This document shows positions 6,637-13,039 of a DNA stretch of 22,265 nucleotides, one piece after another. The position numbers and the translations under genes were made by a program. How positions within the stretch are numbered: the stretch's first letter is position 1; every line of letters starts with the position of its first letter. Source of the stretch: Spirochaetales bacterium. Its GTDB lineage: Bacteria; Spirochaetota; Spirochaetia; Sphaerochaetales; Sphaerochaetaceae. The notes under the pieces were generated by a model that did no database searches, had not been told where the DNA came from, and saw nothing but the letters and a program-made list of their open reading frames with translations. The DNA is taken from positions 1 to 22,265 of the forward strand of contig JALFYG010000156.1 of assembly GCA_022784805.1 (NCBI GenBank), in the 5' to 3' direction.

Positions 6637-8914
6637 CATAGGTCTTTCCCATACCTCCATCTTCAGGAAGAGCGAACCGGTAGTCTTTGACGAACCGGTT
6701 TTTTTTGAGGTATTCGTGTACTCCTCTCTGGAGTATTCCGTCTCCATATCCATGAATTATTGAGAAAGATGACATATTTCTCAACAGGGCCGCTTCTATC
6801 TGAGAGTCCAACATCTCTTCAGTCTCTTTGAGAGTCTTACCCCTTACATCCATTTCATACTCGGCTTTTCTAGTGGAAGAAGTATAAGAGACGGAGACAG
6901 CCTTCTCAGGCTTGGCATGCTTCAGCATGTTCCCCTTAACTTCCATCCTCAGGCCATTTTCCAAGGAGACATAGAATCTACCCTTACCTCTCTCTTCAAG
7001 GATCAAGCCACGGGTACGGGCAGAGCCACATAGGACTTCGTCACCCTTCTGGAATGCTGCGTTGTTGCTTAAATCAACTTCGTCGTCTTCTTTTTCCTTG
7101 AGATTATCTCTCAGCTTCTTCTCTGAGTTCTCGATTCCCTCGATGAAGTTCTTTACTTCCTTTGTCTTTTCCTTGGTAAGAGTACCAGTCTTTACTGCCT
7201 TTACTAGGTTCTCCAGCTCCCGCCTTGAGGATGAGAGGTAATCATTAAGTTCCCTTAATCCCTCTTTTTCTGCTTCAAGAATCTTTTCCTTCAGCTTTTT
7301 CTCTTCCTCCATCAAAGCCTTTGTCTTGTTCTCGGCTTCTCTCTTGGCGTTTTCTGCCAGGGATATCTTTCTATCCAGTGTCCTTGACTTTGATAATAGG
7401 CTGGTGATTATTCTTGCGCTGGTTTCGCTGCCCTTTCCCAGGTTCTCTGTGGCTTCTGCCACAATCTCTTTTGGCATTCCGCTTCGCTTGGCAGTGGAGA
7501 TGGCATGGCTGTCTCCAGGGATTCCGGAAAGCACATGGTAAGTAGGAAGACTTGTCTTCTCATCAAACTCCATGCTGGCATTGGTCATATGCTCTGTGGT
7601 GTAGGCAAAGTTCTTTACCCCTGAGTAATGGGATGTACATATAGTGAGATATGATTTCTTTGAGAAGTATCTGAGTATTGCCACAGAGAGTACGCTTCCT
7701 TCCTCCGGGTCAGTTCCACTTCCGAGCTCATCAAGAATGATCAAGCTACGCCCAGAGCACTTACGTGTGATATAAGCGATGTTGGACATATGGGCGGAGA
7801 ATGTGGAGGCTTCCTTTTCTATACTCTGACCGTCTCCTATGTCTGTCCAAATGCTATCGAAGAGAGGAAGAGAGGAGAGTTCGTCTGCAAGAATGAATGA
7901 GCACATCTGATTAAGCATCACAGATAGAGCCAGTGTCTTCATTGTAACTGTCTTACCGCCAGCGTTGGCGCCACTGAGAACAAGAACTTTTGTCCCTTCA
8001 TCTAATGTTATTGTAACTGGAACAGCCTTAGCGCCTAAAAGTGGATGACGTGCAGCTACCAGGGAAACTCTCTCTTCCCTTCTTGGGTGCCGTGCCTTGT
8101 TCTTCAAGGCCCAAAGGGCGAATACATAATGGAAATCAAAGTCTATTACTTCAGAGAGAGCTTTCTTCAGGAAAGGCAGGATATTTCTCACCTTCTCAGA
8201 GAGTTCATGAAGAATCTTTAGCTTCTCGCACCTTATCTCCTCTTCTGCCAATACTACTCTGTTATTTAAGTCTACTAGCTCGAAAGGCTCTACGAATGTG
8301 GTTCCACCGCTTCCGCTTTGGCCGGAGATATAGTATTCATCATTTCTCTTTTCGCTGCTTTTGATAGGAATGACTACTCTCTCATTTCTATATAATGGAT
8401 TGTCATTCTGGACAATGCCTCTATTTTGCTGGATAAACCTGGAGGAGAATTGGAATCTCTCATTCTTCGCTTCCTCCCTCTTTTTCAAAAGAGGCCTCAA
8501 GCGAGGATGATTCTCATTCACGTCCCCTTCAGGAGAGAGGGAAGAGAGGATATCGGAAGAGAGGGCAATGTCTTCTTTCAATATCTCACTCTCTCTTTCG
8601 TCGAAGAGAAGAAGCGCATGCCAAGCGTGTAGAAACTCGCCACACTTATAGATATCGCTTCCTTCTATGTCTCTATTTGTCTTTTTTACATATGAAAAGA
8701 GATGGGAAATGGAAGGAAAAGGCTCAAGGGCTGTCTCCCCTTGAAGCTTATTCATCAGAGTATCTATTTTTACATATCTCTCTTCCAGTACAGATGTGTC
8801 TGAGGTAAAGAGATCTGGCATGATGGCGTCTCGTCCCTCAGAGGAGAGTGCATTTTTCTTTATTCCATTAAGAACCTTATCAAATTCAATGTCTATTACA
8901 GTTCTATTTTCCAT
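6605..8914 (-). CDS. mutS2: Endonuclease MutS2 / ribosome-collision factor with Smr domain
   Basis: A 769-residue MutS2. The core/lever region (about 1-290) lacks the mismatch-recognition domain of MutS. The ATPase domain follows with P-loop SGANAGGKT (314-322) and Walker B LIILDELGSGTDPEEGS (391-407). A long charged coiled coil spans about 500-610, and the C-terminal Smr domain has MDVRG at 688 and IHGYGDG at about 722. In Bacillus this protein acts on stalled, collided ribosomes; in Helicobacter it suppresses recombination. The Smr motif here is LDxR-type, as in Bacillus, and not LDxH. It is the last gene of a six-gene run; its start overlaps the rsgA end by 11 bases, and it sits next to two other ribosome-linked genes. 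AAAGGAA lies about 12 bases before the ATG. Confidence 0.95.
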   Translation of the reverse strand: MENRTVIDIEFDKVLNGIKKNALSSEGRDAIMPDLFTSDTSVLEERYVKIDTLMNKLQGETALEPFPSISHLFSYVKKTNRDIEGSDIYKCGEFLHAWHALLLFDERESEILKEDIALSSDILSSLSPEGDVNENHPRLRPLLKKREEAKNERFQFSSRFIQQNRGIVQNDNPLYRNERVVIPIKSSEKRNDEYYISGQSGSGGTTFVEPFELVDLNNRVVLAEEEIRCEKLKILHELSEKVRNILPFLKKALSEVIDFDFHYVFALWALKNKARHPRREERVSLVAARHPLLGAKAVPVTITLDEGTKVLVLSGANAGGKTVTMKTLALSVMLNQMCSFILADELSSLPLFDSIWTDIGDGQSIEKEASTFSAHMSNIAYITRKCSGRSLIILDELGSGTDPEEGSVLSVAILRYFSKKSYLTICTSHYSGVKNFAYTTEHMTNASMEFDEKTSLPTYHVLSGIPGDSHAISTAKRSGMPKEIVAEATENLGKGSETSARIITSLLSKSRTLDRKISLAENAKREAENKTKALMEEEKKLKEKILEAEKEGLRELNDYLSSSRRELENLVKAVKTGTLTKEKTKEVKNFIEGIENSEKKLRDNLKEKEDDEVDLSNNAAFQKGDEVLCGSARTRGLILEERGKGRFYVSLENGLRMEVKGNMLKHAKPEKAVSVSYTSSTRKAEYEMDVRGKTLKETEEMLDSQIEAALLRNMSSFSIIHGYGDGILQRGVHEYLKKNRFVKDYRFALPEDGGMGKTYVILSSQEAGQ
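6675..6706 (+). terminator. Intrinsic terminator of the DMT permease, inside antisense mutS2
   Basis: Arms AACCGGT (6675-6681) and ACCGGTT (6694-6700), a 12-base loop and a run of eight T (6699-6706) form a plus-strand terminator about 38 bases past the permease stop. The same bases encode the NRF...YRF segment of the MutS2 Smr domain on the other strand. Confidence 0.7.
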
Positions 8915-9830
8915 TGTAACTCTTTTTCCTTTGCCAAAGAGGTTTTCTCTCTTCCAAGGATTCCAAGATTCTCAGATAGCTTTCATACCTGTCGTAGTGG
9001 ATGGTTCCATCCTCAACCATATCCTCTACTACGCAGCCATCTTCGCCCCTATGAAGGCAATCGGGATATTGGCAGCCAGGGGAAACAAGTTCAGGGAAAG
9101 AGTTTCTGACACTGATCATCTCTTCCATAGGAACCTGTATCTCTCTTACACCGGGGGTATCGATAAGAGCAAAGTCATCTCCCTTAAGATAAACAGAGTG
9201 GTTTGTAGTATGGCGTCCCCTATTATATTTTTCAGAAACGGCGCCTGTTCTCTCATTTGTCCCTAGAAGCGTATTGATTAATGTAGACTTTCCGACTCCT
9301 GATTGTCCCACAAAGGCTGTGACTCTTCCTTTCAGGTGTTCTTCCTTCAGCTCTTCTATTCCTTGTCCTGTGTATGAAGAGACTTCAATTGTGTTATATC
9401 CAAGCTCTCTGTAAAGAGTCCACCTCTCTTCCTCAAACTCGTCAAGATCAAAGTCAGCCTTATTCATAATAAGGAGAATGTCGCAGCCCCAGTTTGAGGC
9501 AATGGCCCTGTCCACAAAGCGTGGACGGAAAGGAGGAGAGACAGAGGACAGCACTATTGCTGTCTGATCTTGGTTAGCGGCAATTGTCTGGTTAAGGGAG
9601 GCTTTCACATTCCAACGGGTAAAGCCGCTCTTTCTCTCTTCGATGGCTGTAATCAAAGCTTCCGTGTCACTATAACTTTCACCAATGGCAATGTCCCCCA
9701 CCGCCACTGGGTTATACTCATTACTATTTTTCATCACCTTCCCCTTCAAGCGGCAGGTGTAACTTTTGCCGTCATCAAGGGAAATGGAAGAATAAACATT
9801 ATTTACTGATTTAAGGATCAAAAACCTCAT
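8904..9830 (-). CDS. rsgA: Ribosome small-subunit-dependent GTPase RsgA
   Basis: A 308-residue circularly permuted GTPase that tests late 30S assembly and helps release factors such as RimM and RbfA. An N-terminal OB fold (about 1-65) precedes the G domain, whose motifs come in permuted order: G4 NKAD (123-126), G1 GQSGVGKS (175-182), G2 GRHTTNH (205-211), G3 DTPG (224-227). The C-terminal zinc site reads C253, C258, H260, C266, followed by a helical tail. All key residues are present. The start overlaps the rluD stop as ATGA with no clear Shine-Dalgarno, so translation probably depends on re-initiation after rluD. Its own end overlaps the mutS2 start by 11 bases. Confidence 0.96.
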   Translation of the reverse strand: MRFLILKSVNNVYSSISLDDGKSYTCRLKGKVMKNSNEYNPVAVGDIAIGESYSDTEALITAIEERKSGFTRWNVKASLNQTIAANQDQTAIVLSSVSPPFRPRFVDRAIASNWGCDILLIMNKADFDLDEFEEERWTLYRELGYNTIEVSSYTGQGIEELKEEHLKGRVTAFVGQSGVGKSTLINTLLGTNERTGAVSEKYNRGRHTTNHSVYLKGDDFALIDTPGVREIQVPMEEMISVRNSFPELVSPGCQYPDCLHRGEDGCVVEDMVEDGTIHYDRYESYLRILESLEERKPLWQRKKSYNGK

Positions 9831-10777
9831 AGGGATATATTATCACATTGTCTATCCCCACTCCAACCTATTCCTTCTTTCTCAAAAATAGAAAAGAATC
9901 TTTCGGGAAGCGGAGCGCGGAACACCATTCTTTCTTTTGTCGTTGGATGATCGAAGACCAGGCGATAAGCGTGGAGCATCAGCGTGGCGTCAGGATACTT
10001 CTCATCCTTTCTAGAGTATATCGGGTCTCCAAGGACAGGATGGGAGATGGATGAGAGATGAACTCTTATCTGATGGGTCCTTCCTGTATAGATACGAAGA
10101 GACAAGAGAGCGTAGTTCTCCCCTTGTGAAAGTACTCTCCACTTGGTAAGGGCATCCCTGCCTTCAGTCACATTATTTGTAACAGTGTATTTCTTACGGT
10201 TATTTCTGTCCCTGACTATCCTTTTTTCTATGACACCTTCAGTGGTTGTAAAAAAACCTTTGGAGAGGGCCATGTAGTATTTCTCGTTTGAATGGGATGA
10301 GAATTGAAGAGCAAGGTCAGCATGGGCTTCCTTTGTCTTGGCAATTACCATAACGCCTGATGTGTCCTTATCCAAGCGGTGTACGATTCCAGGACGAAGT
10401 GAATCGCCACAGGTATCGAAGTCATCGCCATAGAGGCCGAGAAGAGCGTTGGCAAGAGTTCCAGAATACACTCCTGCTCCAGGATGCACCGTCATACCCT
10501 GTGTCTTATTGATCACAAGAATATCATCGTCTTCATATAGGATATCCAAAGGAATCTCTTCCTTCTCTAGGCCTTCAAGGACTTCCTCTTTATAAGAGAT
10601 GAATACTTCTTCTCCTACCTTTAGCTTTCTGGATTTCTTTGCTTCCTTTCCGTTTACTTTGATTACTGTGGAAGAGTTTGAAAACACAGACCTGGGGATA
10701 TTCAAGGAAGATGAGGCTATGGCATCCAGCCTTCCCTCTTCTTCTGCAATAAAACTATACTCTTTATCTCTGACCAT
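9827..10777 (-). CDS. rluD: RluA/RluD-family 23S rRNA pseudouridine synthase
   Basis: A 316-residue enzyme with an N-terminal S4 RNA-binding domain (about 15-65, RLDAIASSSLNIPRSVF and IKVNGKEAKKSRKL) and a pseudouridine synthase domain from about 75 on. The catalytic motif is GIVHRLDKDTSGVMVIAK with Asp136; RIYTGRTHQIRVHLSSIGHP-like sequence (here SSISHPVLGDP) follows. Domain layout and length fit RluD, which modifies helix 69 of 23S rRNA; RluC or another RluA relative cannot be excluded from sequence alone, so the gene symbol is provisional. AAGG lies four bases before the ATG, five bases after the upstream stop. The downstream overlap with rsgA groups two ribosome-assembly genes. Confidence 0.9.
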   Translation of the reverse strand: MVRDKEYSFIAEEEGRLDAIASSSLNIPRSVFSNSSTVIKVNGKEAKKSRKLKVGEEVFISYKEEVLEGLEKEEIPLDILYEDDDILVINKTQGMTVHPGAGVYSGTLANALLGLYGDDFDTCGDSLRPGIVHRLDKDTSGVMVIAKTKEAHADLALQFSSHSNEKYYMALSKGFFTTTEGVIEKRIVRDRNNRKKYTVTNNVTEGRDALTKWRVLSQGENYALLSLRIYTGRTHQIRVHLSSISHPVLGDPIYSRKDEKYPDATLMLHAYRLVFDHPTTKERMVFRAPLPERFFSIFEKEGIGWSGDRQCDNISL

Positions 10778-10782
10778 AAGCC

Positions 10783-11118
10783 TTATTCCATCTTCCCCAA
10801 GACCCAGTCTACAGCTGCAACGACCAATGATAGTCCAGCAGCAGCTGAAAGATTAACAAGAGCAGCCTGGGTTGTGTTGTTGAAGTTTATTATTCCTTGA
10901 TTAGACAACAAGCCTATTGCAACTGAAGAAATAGGGACAGTGAAGACCAAAGAGCCGAAGAATACTGTTTCAGCTCGTCTCAGTTCTATTGTCCAAAGAG
11001 GAAACTCCTCTTCTTCATAGCTCTCATACTTATAGTTGAAGGAAGAGTGAGTAATGGTCTCCGCTGATAGCGAGAAAACCAGGGAAATAATAAGGATGAG
11101 AGCTATAATTTTTTTCAA
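10783..11118 (-). CDS. Small exported or membrane protein of unknown function
   Basis: A 111-residue protein I do not recognise. It begins with a clear signal sequence (MKKIIALILIISLVFSLSA, probable cut after Ala19). A short acidic, aromatic stretch (FNYKYESYEEEEFPLW) follows, then two hydrophobic segments, about residues 50-75 and 85-108, that could be membrane helices, ending WVLGKME. The start overlaps the yggS stop as ATGA and the end is five bases before rluD, so it is a real member of the operon and not a chance frame. The layout suggests a small inner-membrane or periplasm-facing protein; nothing points to a specific role. Confidence 0.75.
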   Translation of the reverse strand: MKKIIALILIISLVFSLSAETITHSSFNYKYESYEEEEFPLWTIELRRAETVFFGSLVFTVPISSVAIGLLSNQGIINFNNTTQAALVNLSAAAGLSLVVAAVDWVLGKME

Positions 11119-11765
11119 CTTCGTCCTCCGAATATTGCCGTACCGATTCTGACTTCAGTGCTGCCACACTCTATGGCGCTTTCCCAGTCACCGCTCATTC
11201 CCATGGACAGGACTGAGAGAGGATGAGTCTTACTGATTTCATCAAAGATTTCTTTTGTATATAGAAAAGCCTTTCTGTTCTTATCATCGTCACTCCCCAA
11301 TGGACCTACAGTCATCAAGCCAACGAGATTTATGTTTTCAAGCTTAGAAGCAAGAGAAGCGGCCTCTATAACCTCTTCCCTTGTTCTGAAGCCAGACTTC
11401 TGCTCCTCGAATGATGAGTTGACTTCAAGGAGTATCTCCATCTTCTTATTAATCTTTCCAGCTTCTGTGTTGATCTTCTCCAAGAGAGGAATTGAGTCCA
11501 CAGACTCGATTCTATCTGCATAAAGCACAGCTTTCTTTACCTTATTGGACTGTAGCTGTCCAATAAGATAGACTTTCATATCTCTCTTTTTTTCTTGAGA
11601 AAACTTGGCGACAATCTCCTGAACCCTGTTTTCACCAAAGATTCTTGCGCCTTCCTCATAAGCCTCCATGATGCTCTCTATTGGCTTTGTCTTTGATACA
11701 GCCACAAGAACTGTATCAGGGGACTTATCTTTTACCATTTTCTCAATGCTTTTATAGTTAGTCAT
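11115..11765 (-). CDS. yggS: YggS/PLPHP-family pyridoxal phosphate homeostasis protein
   Basis: A 216-residue single-domain PLP-binding protein with the alanine-racemase-type TIM barrel. It keeps free PLP in balance and affects amino-acid pools; no enzyme activity is established for the family. The motifs are LVAVSKTKP with the PLP lysine at about 25, FGENRVQE, YLIGQLQSNK, EVNSSFEEQKSGF, and MGMSGDWESAIECGSTEVRIGTAIFG, which binds the phosphate. I chose the ATG at 11765: AAGGGT sits about nine bases upstream and the N-terminus then matches the family. The longer frame to 11789 has eight extra residues and lies inside the upstream gene. The start overlaps the preceding gene by eight bases and the end overlaps the next by four. 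Confidence 0.93.
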   Translation of the reverse strand: MTNYKSIEKMVKDKSPDTVLVAVSKTKPIESIMEAYEEGARIFGENRVQEIVAKFSQEKKRDMKVYLIGQLQSNKVKKAVLYADRIESVDSIPLLEKINTEAGKINKKMEILLEVNSSFEEQKSGFRTREEVIEAASLASKLENINLVGLMTVGPLGSDDDKNRKAFLYTKEIFDEISKTHPLSVLSMGMSGDWESAIECGSTEVRIGTAIFGGRS

Positions 11766-12621
11766 TTTTCTTACCCTTGGCGTTGTCATTGATAGTTTTG
11801 ACTTTCTCTTTATATTCAGCTTTTGTCTCTTTGATCTTTGCCTTCATCTCAAGGCTAGCCTCTCTGCGTTCCTTAGCCCAAGTCTGAATATTCTGTAGCT
11901 GCTGCTTGACCTCTTCATGCTTACTTGTAGCAGATGGGAAAGCAGAGATGATTCTTGTGTAGCTGTTTCTTGTCTTGTCACGAAGTTCTTCAAGTTCCAG
12001 GGTAAGCTTGATTCTGAACTCTTCGCTGAGTTCGCTCTTACCAAGACTCTTAAGCTCCTGAACCTTGGCTTCGACACTCTTAGCCTTCTCTCTGACTTCT
12101 CCAAGAGCCTTCTTGAATGCGCTCATCTTAATTACAGACAGAGTCAAGTCAACAGCAAAGAGTATTCTCAACAGGTCTCCAAGTCTCTCTGCAATCAATA
12201 CAGGAATCATGGCAAAAGCCTTCTGTATCCATGGATAAGCTCCATAGACAAGAATCATGCTCATCAAGCCAAAGAGAGATGAGTTCAAGAGGCAGACTCT
12301 TCCATTAATATTAAATTTGTGTTCTGAGTAATCCCAGAGCTTGATGGAGAATATCTTTTCAAGTGCCCAGGAACCAACATATTCAACAGCACTTGTAAGT
12401 ATTATTGCCGCGATAAACACAAGAAGTGGATAAGAGGAAATAGGAACGAGGAATATATCGACGATCAAACCACCGAAGCCATAGATAGGAAGCCATGGTC
12501 CATAAAGAAAACCTCTATTCACCAAGTGTCTCTGTCCAATTGAACAGTATGCTACTTCACATAAATAGCCAATAAATGAATATAAGACGAATGTCAAAGT
12601 ATAGTGAGTGACAGCATCCAT
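11758..12621 (-). CDS. ABC_trans_CmpB-like membrane protein with C-terminal coiled coil
   Basis: A 287-residue protein. Residues 1 to about 165 hold five or so membrane segments with the pattern of the 'putative ABC transporter permease' (ABC_trans_CmpB) family of Firmicutes and spirochaetes: SFIGYLCEVAYCSI, RGFLYGPWLPIYGFGG, SAVEYVGSWALEKIF and LWDYSEHKFNINGRVCLLNSSLFG. Residues about 185-287 are charged, helical and cytosolic, probably coiled coil, ending in a Lys-rich tail. The family name is historical and transport has not been shown. I chose the ATG at 12621, with GGGGAGG just upstream; the longer open frame to 12825 runs through two tRNA genes and cannot be coding. It is first in the six-gene run ending with mutS2. 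Confidence 0.85.
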   Translation of the reverse strand: MDAVTHYTLTFVLYSFIGYLCEVAYCSIGQRHLVNRGFLYGPWLPIYGFGGLIVDIFLVPISSYPLLVFIAAIILTSAVEYVGSWALEKIFSIKLWDYSEHKFNINGRVCLLNSSLFGLMSMILVYGAYPWIQKAFAMIPVLIAERLGDLLRILFAVDLTLSVIKMSAFKKALGEVREKAKSVEAKVQELKSLGKSELSEEFRIKLTLELEELRDKTRNSYTRIISAFPSATSKHEEVKQQLQNIQTWAKERREASLEMKAKIKETKAEYKEKVKTINDNAKGKKND

Positions 12622-12637
12622 ATTTGCCTCCCCGTAT

Positions 12638-12666
12638 AGACTACACCAAGGATAAAGTAGTGTCGA
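12638..12666 (-). promoter_or_regulatory. Possible promoter of the six-gene operon
   Basis: TCGACA, a 17-base spacer and TAGTCT lie between the tRNA-Val terminator and the CmpB-like gene, 16 bases before its ATG. The -35 is good and the -10 is poor. A promoter is needed here because the terminator lies just upstream. Confidence 0.3.
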
Positions 12667-12672
12667 GAGAGC

Positions 12673-12698
12673 AAAAAAAAATGACCGTTGCCGGTCAT
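12673..12698 (-). terminator. Intrinsic terminator after tRNA-Val
   Basis: On the minus strand ATGACCG, a GCAA tetraloop and CGGTCAT are followed by eight T. The stem starts on the base right after the discriminator base of tRNA-Val, so 3' processing of the tRNA must cut at the foot of the hairpin. Confidence 0.9.
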
Positions 12699-12770
12699 TG
12701 GAGGATACAAGGATTGAACTTGTGACATCCTGCTTGTAAGGCAGGCGCTCTCCCGCTGAGCTAATCCTCC
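12699..12770 (-). tRNA. tRNA-Val, anticodon TAC
   Basis: A 72-base cloverleaf: acceptor GGAGGAT/ATCCTCC, D arm GCTC/GAGC, anticodon arm CCTGC/GCAGG with loop CTTACAA (anticodon TAC, reads GTN valine codons), T arm ACAAG/CTTGT with loop TTCAATC, discriminator A. All stems pair. No CCA is encoded, so it must be added by nucleotidyltransferase. The 5' end is only four bases from the T-run of the preceding terminator, leaving no room for a promoter of its own. Confidence 0.95.
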
Positions 12771-12774
12771 GATT

Positions 12775-12795
12775 AAAAAACCCAGGATCACTGGG
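12775..12795 (-). terminator. Intrinsic terminator between tRNA-Leu and tRNA-Val
   Basis: On the minus strand CCCAG, a five-base loop and CTGGG are followed by six T. It starts three bases after the tRNA-Leu 3' end and stops four bases before tRNA-Val. It is short (five pairs), so partial read-through is plausible and may be how tRNA-Val is made. Confidence 0.75.
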
Positions 12796-12798
12796 TAT

Positions 12799-12882
12799 TG
12801 CGGTCGAGAGAACTCGAATCTCCAAGCCCGTTAAAGCACTAGCACCTCAAGCTAGCGTGTCTACCAATTCCACCACGGCCGC
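12799..12882 (-). tRNA. tRNA-Leu, anticodon GAG
   Basis: An 84-base class II tRNA with long variable arm. The D region is TGGTGGAATTGGTAGACACG-like, as in other tRNA-Leu. The anticodon stem is CTAGC/GCTAG with loop TTGAGGT (anticodon GAG, reads CTC and CTT). T arm GGAGA/TCTCT with loop TTCGAGT; discriminator A. No CCA is encoded. The acceptor stem GCGGCCG/CGACCGC has a C-A mismatch at the fifth pair (5:68); the other six pair. Confidence 0.95.
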
Positions 12883-12894
12883 AAGAACATGGAT

Positions 12895-12955
12895 ATATTA
12901 GAGATTTGGAGTAATTGAGTCAACCGATTTTTTAGAATTTTTTTATATTTTTCTT
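12895..12955 (-). promoter_or_regulatory. Strong sigma70-type promoter of the tRNA genes, with UP-element-like A-tracts
   Basis: On the minus strand TTGACT (12918-12923), a 17-base spacer and TAATAT (12895-12900) lie 12 bases before the 5' end of tRNA-Leu. Both hexamers match consensus at five of six positions. Upstream of the -35 (about 12924-12955) repeated A-tracts resemble an UP element as found at stable-RNA promoters. It is the best promoter in the window. Confidence 0.85.
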
Positions 12956-12989
12956 AATTGTTGTAATGATAAAGAATTACATCAATTAA
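12954..12989. repeat. AT-rich inverted repeat, 14-base arms
   Basis: Arms at 12954-12967 and 12976-12989 are complementary at 13 of 14 positions around an eight-base centre (GATAAAGA). It lies between the GH57 terminator and the A-tracts of the tRNA promoter. No T-run follows on either strand, so it is not an ordinary terminator; an operator or cruciform is possible. The rest of 12883-13014 holds no gene. Confidence 0.75.
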
Positions 12990-13014
12990 ATAAAATTGGG
13001 GTATATCCGAATAG

Positions 13015-13035
13015 AAAAGGCCGGAACCCCGGCCT
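13015..13035 (-). terminator. Intrinsic terminator of the GH57-DUF4912 operon
   Basis: On the minus strand AGGCCGG, loop GGTT and CCGGCCT are followed by a short T-run, starting five bases after the GH57 stop codon. GC-rich seven-pair stem. Confidence 0.85.
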
Positions 13036-13039
13036 CATA

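Noticed and set aside
8796..9266. 156-codon plus-strand frame across the mutS2-rsgA junction
   Set aside because: It is antisense to two well-identified genes and shows no motif of its own.
12622..12825. N-terminal extension of the CmpB-like membrane protein
   Set aside because: The open frame runs through tRNA-Val, two terminators and the 3' part of tRNA-Leu; a strong GGGGAGG site sits just before the inner ATG at 12621.
12954..12989. Palindrome as a terminator
   Set aside because: No T-run follows it on either strand, and the GH57 operon already has a GC-rich terminator before it.
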